Below, in pieces: positions 32,078 through 41,734 of a stretch of 51,713 nt of DNA (its first letter is position 1; each line of letters starts with the position of its first letter). The notes below the pieces were generated by a model that saw only the letters and a program-made list of their open reading frames with translations, was not told the origin of the DNA and did no database searches. The stretch is from SKKY01 sp964622305 (lineage in GTDB: Bacteria; Bacillota; Peptococcia; Peptococcales; SKKY01). The translations under genes were made by a program, and so were the position numbers. The stretch spans positions 1 through 51,713 of the forward strand of contig CAZUPR010000005.1 in NCBI GenBank assembly GCA_964622305.1, read 5' to 3'.

Positions 32078-33096
32078 TGGAAAACTTTATAAAAGAAATA
32101 GAAAGTAAAAAACCCAGAAGGGTCTATTATCTTTATGGCCCGGAAAGATATCTAATAAATTACTATCTGCAAGAGGCGGAAGACAATCTGCTGGATGAAA
32201 AGATTGAGGCCATTAATTTTGATAAAATCAGCTTTCAGAATGAATCCATAAGTTCCATTATTAATAATGCTAATACCAGTCCTTTTTTTGGTCAGGAAAA
32301 GCTCCTGATAGTTAAGGATACTGATTTTCTAAGCAAGGAAAAGCAGCTTCCAGCCAAAGAAAGAGCTCTTTTAGAGGAATATATAAATAATCCAAACCCA
32401 TCAAGCATTTTAATTTTTGTGGGCGAAGATGAGCTTAAAAATGCAGCCCGCAATAAACTGGCTCAGGTCTTTAAAAAGTCTGCTCAGACCAGGCTTGTTG
32501 AAAGTAAAATCCTTGAGGGCAAAGCTTTAAGGGATTGGCTGGAAAAAGAACTGATAAGACTTGACTTGAAGGTAAGCAGGGATCTTTTTGAAAACCTTTT
32601 TATGATTGGTGAACAAGGCCTCTATCCCTTAAAAAATGAGCTGGATAAGTTAAGCCTGACAAGTTTTACCGGGCAAATTTCCCTGGATCAGGTTGAGGAT
32701 TTAATTATCAGGCCTGTAGAGGGTAAAATTTTTGATCTTCTTGATGCAATTATAGAAGGTAAGGGCCAGAGAGCACTTGATCTCTTGGATGACTATCTGG
32801 CGGCCAGAGAGCACCCGGCTCTTCTAAGGGCCATGCTGGTAACAAGTTTCAGAAGAATGATTATGATAAAAGATGCCCTGGACCAGGGCCTGGTTAAACC
32901 AGTCTATAGGAAGTATTTGGATACTTCTTCTGATTTTCTCATAGATAAGACGGCCAGGCAGGTAAAAAATGTAAGCCAGGAAGAGATTTTAGATTTGTAC
33001 GAAGATTTATACGAAATGGAATTTCAGACCAGAAACAGCAAGCAGACTGAAGAAAACCTCATGAAAGACTTTATAATCAGAAGGGCCTTTAAATAA
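32077..33096 (+). CDS. holA: DNA polymerase III delta subunit
   Basis: A 339-residue clamp-loader subunit. The N-terminal AAA-like domain shows RRVYYLYGPERYLINYYL, and the degenerate ATP site is typical of delta; NTSPFFGQEKLLIVKD and the helical domain around GEQGLYPLKNELDKL are conserved. It opens the sliding clamp during loading. The ATG shares a base with the upstream stop. Its position next to comEC and rpsT is widely conserved in Firmicutes. Confidence 0.93.
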   Translation: MENFIKEIESKKPRRVYYLYGPERYLINYYLQEAEDNLLDEKIEAINFDKISFQNESISSIINNANTSPFFGQEKLLIVKDTDFLSKEKQLPAKERALLEEYINNPNPSSILIFVGEDELKNAARNKLAQVFKKSAQTRLVESKILEGKALRDWLEKELIRLDLKVSRDLFENLFMIGEQGLYPLKNELDKLSLTSFTGQISLDQVEDLIIRPVEGKIFDLLDAIIEGKGQRALDLLDDYLAAREHPALLRAMLVTSFRRMIMIKDALDQGLVKPVYRKYLDTSSDFLIDKTARQVKNVSQEEILDLYEDLYEMEFQTRNSKQTEENLMKDFIIRRAFK

Positions 33097-33099
33097 AAA

Positions 33100-33149
33100 A
33101 AACCAGTCATCTAACCTTTAAGAGGTAGAAAAGACTGGTTTGTTTTTTT
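33100..33149. terminator. Bidirectional terminator between holA and rpsT
   Basis: AAACCAGTC (33100-33108) pairs with GACTGGTTT (33133-33141); an inner helix CTAACCT/AGGTAG forms between them. T-rich sequence follows on the plus strand and A-rich sequence (T on the minus strand) precedes it. Confidence 0.85.
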
Positions 33150-33161
33150 ATTTTTTAAAAA

Positions 33162-33425
33162 TTATCCACGAGAATTAAGCAATTTAGCGAATCTTGATTT
33201 TTTGTTAGCAGCATTCTTCTTATGAAGAAGACCTTTAGCTGCAGTTTTATCTATCTTTTTAACTAAAACTGGGAAGAAATTTTTAGCTTCTTCGATTTTG
33301 TCAGAAGCCAGAAGACCTTCAAAAGTTTTAATGTGTGATTTTAAAGCTGATTTTTGCATTTTGTTAACCATTCTTTTTTTCTGGCTGGTTTTGGCCCTCT
33401 TAATTGCTGATTTAATGTTTGCCAT
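33162..33425 (-). CDS. rpsT: 30S ribosomal protein S20
   Basis: An 87-residue, lysine-rich helical protein starting MANIKSAIKRAKTSQKKR and ending SRFAKLLNSRG, the normal S20 length. The ATG at 33425 (minus strand) follows AGGAGGT by 9 bases; longer in-frame sequence upstream carries no ribosome binding site and does not resemble S20. It is a primary binder of 16S rRNA. It faces holA tail to tail. Confidence 0.97.
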   Translation of the reverse strand: MANIKSAIKRAKTSQKKRMVNKMQKSALKSHIKTFEGLLASDKIEEAKNFFPVLVKKIDKTAAKGLLHKKNAANKKSRFAKLLNSRG

Positions 33426-33592
33426 TTTACAGACACCTCCTTTTACAGATCTGACAGACTTATTGTCATTTTCAATACACTTTAGTTTAACAGAGTCAAA
33501 GCAAGAATTCAAGAATTATTAAAAAGAAAAATAATGCTAAAAAGACATTAATAAGGTAAAATATAGATTAATTATATGTAATGGAGACAGAT

Positions 33593-35170
33593 ATGCAAGA
33601 GAGAAAAGAAGAATCCGGCGGTCAGATTTTAAAGGCCACTGGAATTATTATGATTGCTATGGCCTTATCGCGAATCCTGGGTTATGCCCGTGATGTAATA
33701 ATTTATAGCAGGTTTGGCCAAAACTATTATACTGATGCCTACAATGCTGCTTTTTCAGTACCTGATTTAATCTACTACCTTCTGGTTGGCGGGGCTCTGA
33801 GCTCAGCCTTTATCCCGGTAATTTCCGGATATCTGGCCAAGAATGAAAGAGATGAGGCCTGGAGGGTAGTCAGCACAGTTTTTAATATAATTATGATTCT
33901 TTTAGTTTTTGGCATCAGCATGGGTCTGATTTTTACAAAAGAGCTGATTTTTCTCCTTGTCCCTGGTTTTAATACGGAGAGCCTGGCTCTTACCGTAAGC
34001 TTAACCAGAATCATGTTTGCCCAGAGCTTTTTTATGACCTTAAATGGAATTATTCAGGGGGTCCTTCATTCAAGCAAACATTTTTTATCCCCTGCCATTG
34101 GCTCTGTACTTTATAATGTAGGTATAATTTTAATAGGACTTCTTCTTTCCAAGCCCTTTGGAATTGCAGGTTTTTCAATTGGGGTAGTGGGAGGGGCCTT
34201 TATGAATTTCTTAGTTCTTTTGCCTGCTTTAAAAAGGACAGGAATCCGTTATTATCCTGCTATTGACCTTAAACATCCAGGAGTTATCAAACTCTTTAGA
34301 CTTATAATTCCCGTTTTTATTGGCCTTTCAGTGACCCACCTGAATTTATTTGTAACCCAGAACCTGGCCAGCCAGTTGCCTGACGAGGGCACAATCTCTG
34401 CTCTGAGGGCTGCTTACAGAATAAGTATGCTTCCTGTAGGAATTTTTGGTCTTGCCATAGGGGTTTCATTTTTCCCTTCTCTTACAGGTCATGCCGCCAG
34501 GAATGAGAGAGTAGAATATATTAAATTGCTGAGCTTGGGTATGAGGACTATTGTTTTTATAACTTTGCCAGCGACAGCAGGCCTTATTGCTTTAAAGACG
34601 CCTGTAGTCAGGGCCATGTTCCAGCAATATCATTTTACGGCTGCCAACACCCAGGTTACAGCCCATGCTCTTCTTTTTTACTCGCTGGGTATTGTGGCCT
34701 ATTCAGCCCAGGCTCTTCTCTACAGATCATTTTATGCAACTGAAGATACCAAAACACCGGTAGTTGTTGGAGTCACTACCATGTCCCTAAATATAGTACT
34801 AAGTATTTTCTTAGTAAAATACATGGAGTTTGGTGGCCTTGCTCTGGCCCATTCGGTGGCCGGTATTTTTAATATGATTATTTTGCTGGTGGTTATAAGG
34901 ATAAATTTTGGTCAGATAGATGGCAAAAATATGCTGCTTTCCTTTAGTAAAACTGGTCTGGCTTCCCTTATAATGGGTGTACTTGTTTTTTTAACAGCCA
35001 ATTTCTTTGAGTCCTATGTGGATATAAATCTTAAAATCCTGCAAATTTCTCAGGTATTAATAGCCACAGGGGTAGGTCTTGTGGTATATTTTACTATCAC
35101 CAGTATTTTAAAAATGGAAGAAAGCAAAATAGTTAAAGATATAGTTTTAAAAAGATTAAAAAGAAGTTAA
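33593..35170 (+). CDS. murJ: Lipid II flippase MurJ
   Basis: A 525-residue MviN/MurJ protein with about 14 membrane helices. MIAMALSRILGYARDVIIYSRFG at the start and the segment TDAYNAAFSVPDLIYYLLVGGALSSAFIP are family hallmarks. It flips lipid-linked peptidoglycan precursor across the membrane. ATG at 33593 has GGAG 6 bases upstream; an ATG at 33581 has none. The gene occupies the place between rpsT and lepA where spore formers commonly keep gpr and spoIIP. Confidence 0.93.
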   Translation: MQERKEESGGQILKATGIIMIAMALSRILGYARDVIIYSRFGQNYYTDAYNAAFSVPDLIYYLLVGGALSSAFIPVISGYLAKNERDEAWRVVSTVFNIIMILLVFGISMGLIFTKELIFLLVPGFNTESLALTVSLTRIMFAQSFFMTLNGIIQGVLHSSKHFLSPAIGSVLYNVGIILIGLLLSKPFGIAGFSIGVVGGAFMNFLVLLPALKRTGIRYYPAIDLKHPGVIKLFRLIIPVFIGLSVTHLNLFVTQNLASQLPDEGTISALRAAYRISMLPVGIFGLAIGVSFFPSLTGHAARNERVEYIKLLSLGMRTIVFITLPATAGLIALKTPVVRAMFQQYHFTAANTQVTAHALLFYSLGIVAYSAQALLYRSFYATEDTKTPVVVGVTTMSLNIVLSIFLVKYMEFGGLALAHSVAGIFNMIILLVVIRINFGQIDGKNMLLSFSKTGLASLIMGVLVFLTANFFESYVDINLKILQISQVLIATGVGLVVYFTITSILKMEESKIVKDIVLKRLKRS

Positions 35171-35181
35171 ATGGAGGAATT

Positions 35182-36987
35182 TTGTTGAAACAAGAGAGAA
35201 TCAGAAACTTTTCAATTATCGCCCATATTGACCATGGCAAATCTACTCTGGCAGACCGGATTTTAGAATATACCGGTGCTTTGACCAAAAGAGAAATGCA
35301 GGAGCAGGTTCTGGATAATATGGAACTGGAAAAAGAAAGAGGAATCACAATAAAGCTTCAGACTGTCCGCTTAAATTATAAGGCTGACGATGGTCAGGAC
35401 TATGTTCTTAACCTTATAGACACCCCTGGACACGTAGACTTTACCTATGAGGTGTCAAGAAGTCTTGCGGCCTGTGAGGGGGCCTTGCTTATAGTTGATG
35501 CTGCCCAGGGCATTGAAGCCCAGACCCTGGCCAATGTTTATCTGGCCATGGAGCATGATTTAGAAATTATTCCTGTAATAAACAAAATAGATTTGCCCAG
35601 TGCTGACCCTGAGCGGATAAAAAAAGAAATTGAAGATGTTATTGGCATCTCCGCCGATGAAGCAATTTTAGCTTCTGCCAAAGATGGCCGGGGGATAAAA
35701 GAAATTCTTGAGGCTATCGTTGCCAAAGTTCCAGCTCCTTCAGGTGATCCGGAAAAACCTCTTAAGGCTTTGATTTTTGACTCAGTTTATGATTCCTACC
35801 GCGGGGCTATTTCTTACATCAGAGTTTTCGATGGAGTTCTTAAGGATGACAGCGAAATTCAAATGATGTCTACAGAAAAGAACTTTACAGTAACTGAGCT
35901 GGGCACTCTTACTCCTGGTATAAATAATGTAAAGGCACTTTATCCGGGCGAAGTTGGCTTTGTTGGCGCCAGCATAAAAAACGTTAAGGAAACCAGGGTT
36001 GGAGATACTATAACAAACAGTGAAAACCCTGCCAAAGAAGCTCTTGCAGGCTACCAAAGATCTAACCCTATGGTTTACTGTGGTCTCTATCCTATTGATA
36101 ATACCGATTATCCCGAGCTTAGGGATGCTTTAGAAAAACTTCAGCTTAATGACGCTGCCCTGCAATATGAAGCAGAATCATCCAATGCCCTGGGCTTTGG
36201 TTATCGCTGCGGCTTTTTAGGGCTTCTGCACATGGAAATTATCAAGGAGAGAATAGAAAGGGAATTTGATATTGAAATCCTGACCACGGCTCCAAGTGTT
36301 GTCTACCATGTTTATAAGACAGATGGCGAAATGCTAAAAATCGACAACCCTGATAATCTCCCTGATGTGCAAAAGATTGACAGGATAGAAGAACCTTATG
36401 TTCTGGCTACCATTATGGTGCCCAAGGATTATGTGGGAACTGTTATGGAACTGGCCCAGGAAAGAAGAGCAATCTTTCTGGATATGGAATATATTGCTGA
36501 AACCAGGGTTAACCTTAAATATGAAATACCACTTAACGAGATAATTTATGACTTTTTTGACCAGATAAAAACCAGGACCAAGGGATATGCTTCCCTGGAT
36601 TATGAAATGAAGGATTATAAGCCTTCAAAATTAGTTAAGCTGGACATTCTGGTAAATGGCGAGGCAGTAGATGCTCTCTCAGCTATTGTCCATAAGGATA
36701 AGAGCCAGCAGAGAGGCAAGGCCCTTGTTGCCAAGCTTAGGAAGCTTATACCCAGACAGATGTTTGATGTTCCCATTCAGGCTGCTATCGGCTCTAAAAT
36801 CATTTCCCGGGAAACTGTAAAGGCCTACCGGAAAAACGTTTTGGACAAGTGTTATGGTGGTGACATCAGCCGGAAGAGAAAACTTTTGGAAAAGCAGAAG
36901 GCTGGTAAGAAGAGAATGAAAAACGTGGGCAACGTAGAAATTCCCCAGGAGGCCTTTATGGCTGTCCTGAGTCTGGATGATGAATAA
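35182..36987 (+). CDS. lepA: Elongation factor 4 (LepA)
   Basis: A 601-residue translational GTPase. G motifs AHIDHGKSTL, DTPGHVDF and NKIDLP are present, and the C-terminal domain specific to LepA includes KIISRETVKAYRKNV and CYGGDISRKRKLLEKQK. It acts on the ribosome, probably in initiation or assembly. The start is one of two adjacent TTG codons (35182 or 35185) behind GGAGGA. The stop overlaps hemW (TAATG). Confidence 0.97.
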   Translation: MLKQERIRNFSIIAHIDHGKSTLADRILEYTGALTKREMQEQVLDNMELEKERGITIKLQTVRLNYKADDGQDYVLNLIDTPGHVDFTYEVSRSLAACEGALLIVDAAQGIEAQTLANVYLAMEHDLEIIPVINKIDLPSADPERIKKEIEDVIGISADEAILASAKDGRGIKEILEAIVAKVPAPSGDPEKPLKALIFDSVYDSYRGAISYIRVFDGVLKDDSEIQMMSTEKNFTVTELGTLTPGINNVKALYPGEVGFVGASIKNVKETRVGDTITNSENPAKEALAGYQRSNPMVYCGLYPIDNTDYPELRDALEKLQLNDAALQYEAESSNALGFGYRCGFLGLLHMEIIKERIEREFDIEILTTAPSVVYHVYKTDGEMLKIDNPDNLPDVQKIDRIEEPYVLATIMVPKDYVGTVMELAQERRAIFLDMEYIAETRVNLKYEIPLNEIIYDFFDQIKTRTKGYASLDYEMKDYKPSKLVKLDILVNGEAVDALSAIVHKDKSQQRGKALVAKLRKLIPRQMFDVPIQAAIGSKIISRETVKAYRKNVLDKCYGGDISRKRKLLEKQKAGKKRMKNVGNVEIPQEAFMAVLSLDDE

Positions 36988-38114
36988 TGATAAGAGCCCT
37001 TTATATTCATATTCCCTTTTGTAAGAGTAAATGCTCTTACTGTGATTTTACAAGCTTCAGCCAGGAAGAAAAAATCTATGAAGCTTATATAAACTCTCTT
37101 TTAAGGGAATTAGAATTTAAAAGGAAAGAATATGGAATTGAGGAAGTAGACAGTATTTATATTGGAGGGGGAACGCCTACTGTTCTTCCTCCTTTTCTGC
37201 TGGAAAAAATACTTCTTTATATAAGAGAAAACTTTATTTTCCCGGCAGATTATGAATTTACTGTGGAGGCAAATCCGGAAAGTCTGACCCTGGAAAAAGC
37301 CTTCCTCTTAAATAATGGAGGAGTTAACAGGATTTCTATGGGTGCCCAGTCTTTCGATAAGGAAGTTTTAAAATTTTTGGGCAGAATCCACAGTCCAGAA
37401 GAGACCAGGGAAGCCTTTTTCAGGGCCAGGGAGGCTGGTTTTAAAAATATTAATCTTGATCTCATTTATGGAGTTCCAGGTCAATCATTTAAGTCCTGGC
37501 AGGAGAGCTTAAGGCAGGCCCTGGAGCTTGAGGCCGATCACTATTCTCTCTACCAATTAAAGATTGAGGCTGACACTCCCTTAGAGGCCAGATTTTCTAG
37601 AGGAGACTTTGACTCCTTTCCTGATGATAAGGCTGAAGAAATTTACAAGTGGAATCTTGCCTTTATGGAAGAAAAGGGTTATTTAAACTATGAATTTTCC
37701 AACTACTCAAGGTCGGGCTTTAAGTCCAGGCATAATTTAAATTACTGGAATTATCTTCCCTATGCTGGGGCAGGTTTTGGGGCTGTGGGCAATTATGGCT
37801 CTTACAGATCTGAATTCCAGGGCTCTCTTGAGGAGTATTTGCTTAAAGAAAAATTTACCGTAAATGACTTTGAAAAAGAATTTTTAAGTGAAAAAGATCA
37901 GATTTTTGAATATCTTATTATGAATCTCAGGAAGAATGAAGGCTTTAGCCTGGCCGATTTTCAAGAGAGATTTCATGTATCTTTTTTGAAAACTTATAGT
38001 AAACAATGGGATAAACTAGAGGGAATGAAGCTTCTGGAAACAAGAGATGGCACCGTTTTTTTGACTTTGAGGGGCCGTTTAATCAGTAACCTCGTTTTTA
38101 TGGAATTTATCTGA
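36987..38114 (+). CDS. hemW: Radical SAM heme chaperone HemW
   Basis: A 375-residue radical SAM protein with CKSKCSYCDF near residue 15; the F after the third cysteine group is typical of HemW rather than coproporphyrinogen oxidase HemN. YIGGGTPTVLP and HSLY-like downstream segments fit. HemW homologues bind heme and pass it to target proteins. It starts within the lepA stop and has no ribosome binding site of its own, suggesting translational coupling. Confidence 0.92.
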   Translation: MIRALYIHIPFCKSKCSYCDFTSFSQEEKIYEAYINSLLRELEFKRKEYGIEEVDSIYIGGGTPTVLPPFLLEKILLYIRENFIFPADYEFTVEANPESLTLEKAFLLNNGGVNRISMGAQSFDKEVLKFLGRIHSPEETREAFFRAREAGFKNINLDLIYGVPGQSFKSWQESLRQALELEADHYSLYQLKIEADTPLEARFSRGDFDSFPDDKAEEIYKWNLAFMEEKGYLNYEFSNYSRSGFKSRHNLNYWNYLPYAGAGFGAVGNYGSYRSEFQGSLEEYLLKEKFTVNDFEKEFLSEKDQIFEYLIMNLRKNEGFSLADFQERFHVSFLKTYSKQWDKLEGMKLLETRDGTVFLTLRGRLISNLVFMEFI

Positions 38115-38119
38115 AAGAG

Positions 38120-38148
38120 TTGACAAAAGAGGCAGAATATATTATTTT
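38120..38148 (+). promoter_or_regulatory. Sigma-A-type promoter of the hrcA-grpE-dnaK-dnaJ operon
   Basis: Consensus TTGACA at 38120-38125 and TATTTT at 38143-38148, 17 bases apart, directly before the CIRCE element. Confidence 0.7.
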
Positions 38149-38159
38149 TTTAGTAGGAG

Positions 38160-38186
38160 TTAGCACTCATTCGGGCAGAGTGCTAA
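38160..38186. promoter_or_regulatory. CIRCE operator (HrcA binding site)
   Basis: TTAGCACTC and GAGTGCTAA flank exactly 9 bases, a perfect match to the CIRCE consensus. It lies in the leader of hrcA, so the operon is repressed by HrcA and induced by heat. Confidence 0.97.
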
Positions 38187-38204
38187 CAAAAAAAGGTGAT
38201 ATAG

Positions 38205-39224
38205 ATGAGTTTAAGTGAAAGAAAAAGAAAAATCTTGGAAGCTATTATCCTGGATTATATTTCTACAGCAGAGCCTGTGGGCTCCAGGACTATCTCCAAA
38301 AAATACAATTTAAAAATAAGCCCAGCTACAATAAGAAATGAAATGTCAGATTTGGAAGAAATGGGTTATATTGATCAACCTTACACATCCGCCGGCAGAA
38401 TGCCCTCGGATTTGGGTTATCGATATTATGTAGACTCAATAATGCAAAAGGGTAAGTTGGATGAGGCCATTGAAAGAATGGTAATTTCTTCTTTTAGAGG
38501 TAAGATTGACCGCTTTGAAGATGCAGTCAAAATCTCCATGGATTTAATTGGTCAGATAACCCGCTATCCTTCTTTAATACTTGCACCAGGTTCTGACTCC
38601 TCAGCCCTTTCCATGATCAAACTTCTTAAGGTAGATCAAAAGAAAGCACTTTTGATAATTATTACAGATAAGAATCAGGTGGAGAATGTTTTTGTTGATC
38701 TGCCCTATGATTTTAAGGACAGCGACCTGGATATTTTAGCGGCTGTAGTTAATGACAGACTTTCAGGGACCAAAATATCCCAGTGGAGCAAGACCCTTAT
38801 GGGCGAACTCTACGGAGATTTGCTCAAAGAAAAAGAGATTTTAACTTCCATTCTTGATTCCATTGAAGACAGGCTTAGCAAAAGGGAAGAGCGCCGTATT
38901 TATCTGACAGGCGTTCTATCTATGCTCAATGAACCAGAGTTCAGGGATGTGGATAAGGTTATCAGCATTCTGTCCTTCTTTAATGACAAGAAGATAATTG
39001 AAGAGATGCTGGCCAATAATTCTTCCAGCGAGAATTTTCAAATTCTTATTGGAGATGAAAACCAGGCTGAAGAAATAAAGGACTGCAGCCTCATAAAGAG
39101 AAAATATTCCTTTATGGGTGAGGATCAGGGGGTTATGGGAATTATAGGCCCCAAAAGGATGGATTATTCCTCTGCCATGTCGCTTTTAGATTTGATTTCA
39201 GAAGTTCTGGAAAGAAAAAAATAA
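38205..39224 (+). CDS. hrcA: Heat-inducible transcription repressor HrcA
   Basis: A 339-residue repressor. The N-terminal winged-helix domain includes DYISTAEPVGSRTISKKY and ATIRNEMSDLEEMGYI; the rest is the GAF-like and insertion domains. It binds CIRCE, helped by GroEL in known systems. AAAGGTGAT precedes the ATG. It is the first gene of the heat-shock operon and represses its own promoter. Confidence 0.97.
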   Translation: MSLSERKRKILEAIILDYISTAEPVGSRTISKKYNLKISPATIRNEMSDLEEMGYIDQPYTSAGRMPSDLGYRYYVDSIMQKGKLDEAIERMVISSFRGKIDRFEDAVKISMDLIGQITRYPSLILAPGSDSSALSMIKLLKVDQKKALLIIITDKNQVENVFVDLPYDFKDSDLDILAAVVNDRLSGTKISQWSKTLMGELYGDLLKEKEILTSILDSIEDRLSKREERRIYLTGVLSMLNEPEFRDVDKVISILSFFNDKKIIEEMLANNSSSENFQILIGDENQAEEIKDCSLIKRKYSFMGEDQGVMGIIGPKRMDYSSAMSLLDLISEVLERKK

Positions 39225-39237
39225 TGGTGGTGTAAAT

Positions 39238-39756
39238 ATGAATGATGAAAAAATTATTACAGAAGATCTTAATGAAGAAGTGGAAGAAGAAATAGTTCAA
39301 GAGGAAGAAAAAAAGAAAAGTCCAGAAGATATGATTAAGGAACTGGAAAATGAAAACCTGCGTCTAAGGGCTGATATGGAAAATTTACGCAAGAGGGCCC
39401 ATAAGGAAAAAATAGATTTTGCCCGTTATGCCAACGAAAACTTGCTGGCAGATATTATTCCAGTTTGTGACAATTTTGAAAGGGCAGTTCAGGTTACAAC
39501 AGATGATCCTGCTCTGGTAAATTTCCTTAAAGGTTTCACCATGATCCAAAGCCAGCTTGACTATGTTCTGAAAAATGCAGGATTAGAAAAGATAGAGGCA
39601 CTGAATCAGCCTTTTGATCCTAATCTGCATGAGGCCTCTGAAATGGCCCAGGGCAGCCAGGAGGGCGAAAATGTTGTAGCTGAAGTTCTAAGAACTGGCT
39701 ACACCTTTGGTGACAAGGTAATAAGACCGGCTTTGGTAGCGGTTAAAAAAATATAA
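39238..39756 (+). CDS. grpE: Nucleotide exchange factor GrpE
   Basis: A 172-residue cochaperone. An acidic N-terminal stretch (EEVEEEIVQEEEKKK) and a long coiled coil (about 35-75) precede the beta domain, which has the C-terminal signature GYTFGDKVIRPALVAV. It releases ADP from DnaK. It lies 13 bp after hrcA. Confidence 0.96.
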   Translation: MNDEKIITEDLNEEVEEEIVQEEEKKKSPEDMIKELENENLRLRADMENLRKRAHKEKIDFARYANENLLADIIPVCDNFERAVQVTTDDPALVNFLKGFTMIQSQLDYVLKNAGLEKIEALNQPFDPNLHEASEMAQGSQEGENVVAEVLRTGYTFGDKVIRPALVAVKKI

Positions 39757-39813
39757 AAGAAAAATACTAAATAAGCAAAATTTTAAAATTTAATTATTTT
39801 AGGAGGAATTCAA

Positions 39814-41658
39814 ATGGGAAAAGTTATAGGTATTGACTTAGGTACAACAAATTCATGTCTTGCATTCATGGAAGGCGGCAAGCCAGTTATTATTGCCAAC
39901 GCAGAAGGAAACAGAACAACTCCTTCAGTAGTTGCTTTTACAAAAGATGGCCGTCTGGTTGGACAGGTTGCTAAAAGGCAGGCGGTTACAAACCCAGATA
40001 AGACCATCAGCTCAATTAAAAGATACATGGGTACAGACCATGTGGAAAAAATTGATGGAAAAGAATATTCACCTCAAGAAATTTCGGCCATGATTTTAGG
40101 CAAGCTTAAAGCTGATGCAGAAAGCTATCTTGGCGAAAAAGTTACCCAGGCTGTTATTACAGTACCAGCCTACTTTTCTGACAGCCAAAGGCAGGCAACC
40201 AGAGATGCAGGTAAAATTGCCGGTCTTGAAGTTTTAAGAATTATCAACGAGCCAACAGCAGCATCCCTGGCCTACGGTATTGATAAAGAAGGCGACCAAA
40301 CAATTCTGGTTTATGACTTAGGTGGCGGAACTTTTGACGTTTCTATCCTAGAACTGGGAGATGGAGTTTTTGAAGTTAAGGCAACCTCAGGTAACAACCG
40401 TCTGGGCGGTGACGATTTTGATGATAAAATAATCGATTGGATGATAGCAGAATTTAAAAAAGATACTGGTGTTGATTTATCCAAAGACAAAATGGCCCTG
40501 CAAAGACTAAGAGAGGCAGCTGAAAAGGCAAAGATGGAACTGTCATCAGTAATGAGCACAGACATCAACCTGCCCTTTATTACTGCAACAGCAGAAGGTC
40601 CCCAGCACTTGGATTTAACCCTTTCCAGAGCGAAATTTGAAGAACTTGCAGCAGATTTATTTGAAAAAACAAAAGAGCCCGTTAAACAGGCTATTAAGGA
40701 TGCTGGCGTTGCCGCATCAGAGATAGATAAGATTCTTTTAGTTGGCGGATCAACCAGAATTCCTAAGGTTCAAGAAATAATCAAGGAAATCACAGGTAAA
40801 GAGCCCAGCAGAGATATTAACCCAGATGAGTGTGTTGCTTTGGGTGCTGCTATTCAGGCTGGCGTTTTAGCAGGTGAAGTTAAGGATGTTCTTCTTCTTG
40901 ACGTAACTCCACTTTCTTTGGGTATTGAAACCCTGGGCGGAGTAACAACCAAGCTTATTGAAAGAAACACAACAATTCCAACTTCAAAGAGCCAGGTTTT
41001 CTCCACAGCTGCAGACAGCCAGACTTCAGTTGAGATTCACGTCCTTCAGGGTGAGAGAGAATTTGCCAAGGACAACAAGACCCTGGGCCGTTTCCACTTG
41101 ACTGATATTCCACCAGCTCCAAGAGGAATACCACAAATTGAAGTAACTTTTGATATAGATGCCAATGGTATCGTTAACGTTAAGGCTAAAGATAAGGGAA
41201 CAAACAAGGAACAAAGCATTACAATCACAGCTTCAACCAGCCTGTCTGATGATGATATCGATAAGATGGTTAAAGATGCCGAGGCACATGCTGAAGAAGA
41301 TAAGAAAAGAAAAGAAGAAATAGAAGCTATAAACCAGGCAGACTCACTTGTTTACCAGACTGAAAAAACTATAAAAGAACATGGTGACAAGCTTGATGAG
41401 GCAGAGAAAAAAGAACTTGAAGAAGCAGTAGAAGAACTTAAAAAAGCTGCTGAAAATAAAGATGTAGAAGCCATTAAAGAAAAATCTGAAAAGGTGTCAG
41501 GCTTAGCTTACAAGCTTTCAGAAAAGATTTACCAGGATGCTGCAGCTGCAGCAGGAGCCGGACCTGAAGCAGGAATGCCAGAAGATGGCCCTGGCCAGTC
41601 AGCAGATGCCCATGAAGATGTGGTAGACGCAGAATTTAAAGAAGTAGATGAAGATTAA
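39814..41658 (+). CDS. dnaK: Chaperone DnaK (Hsp70)
   Basis: A 614-residue Hsp70. The ATPase domain begins GKVIGIDLGTTNSCLAFMEG and contains VYDLGGGTFDVSIL and LVGGSTRIPKVQ. The substrate-binding domain follows from about residue 385 (DVTPLSLGIETLGGV), with the C-terminal lid and an alanine/glycine-rich tail (QDAAAAAGAGPEAG). Gram-positive-type DnaK lacks a short loop found in enterobacterial DnaK, consistent with the length here. AGGAGG precedes the ATG. Confidence 0.98.
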   Translation: MGKVIGIDLGTTNSCLAFMEGGKPVIIANAEGNRTTPSVVAFTKDGRLVGQVAKRQAVTNPDKTISSIKRYMGTDHVEKIDGKEYSPQEISAMILGKLKADAESYLGEKVTQAVITVPAYFSDSQRQATRDAGKIAGLEVLRIINEPTAASLAYGIDKEGDQTILVYDLGGGTFDVSILELGDGVFEVKATSGNNRLGGDDFDDKIIDWMIAEFKKDTGVDLSKDKMALQRLREAAEKAKMELSSVMSTDINLPFITATAEGPQHLDLTLSRAKFEELAADLFEKTKEPVKQAIKDAGVAASEIDKILLVGGSTRIPKVQEIIKEITGKEPSRDINPDECVALGAAIQAGVLAGEVKDVLLLDVTPLSLGIETLGGVTTKLIERNTTIPTSKSQVFSTAADSQTSVEIHVLQGEREFAKDNKTLGRFHLTDIPPAPRGIPQIEVTFDIDANGIVNVKAKDKGTNKEQSITITASTSLSDDDIDKMVKDAEAHAEEDKKRKEEIEAINQADSLVYQTEKTIKEHGDKLDEAEKKELEEAVEELKKAAENKDVEAIKEKSEKVSGLAYKLSEKIYQDAAAAAGAGPEAGMPEDGPGQSADAHEDVVDAEFKEVDED

Positions 41659-41683
41659 GAATAATCCAGAGGTTTACACGGAA

Positions 41684-41708
41684 AACAGGAGCCCGGCTCC
41701 TGTTTTTT
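41684..41708 (+). terminator. Hairpin terminator between dnaK and dnaJ
   Basis: AACAGGAGCC (41684-41693) is complementary to GGCTCCTGTT (41695-41704), followed by TTTT. It probably reduces read-through so that DnaK is made in excess of DnaJ; no promoter for dnaJ is obvious. Confidence 0.75.
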
Positions 41709-41734
41709 GTGGATTTTAGATTAGGGGGATATAG

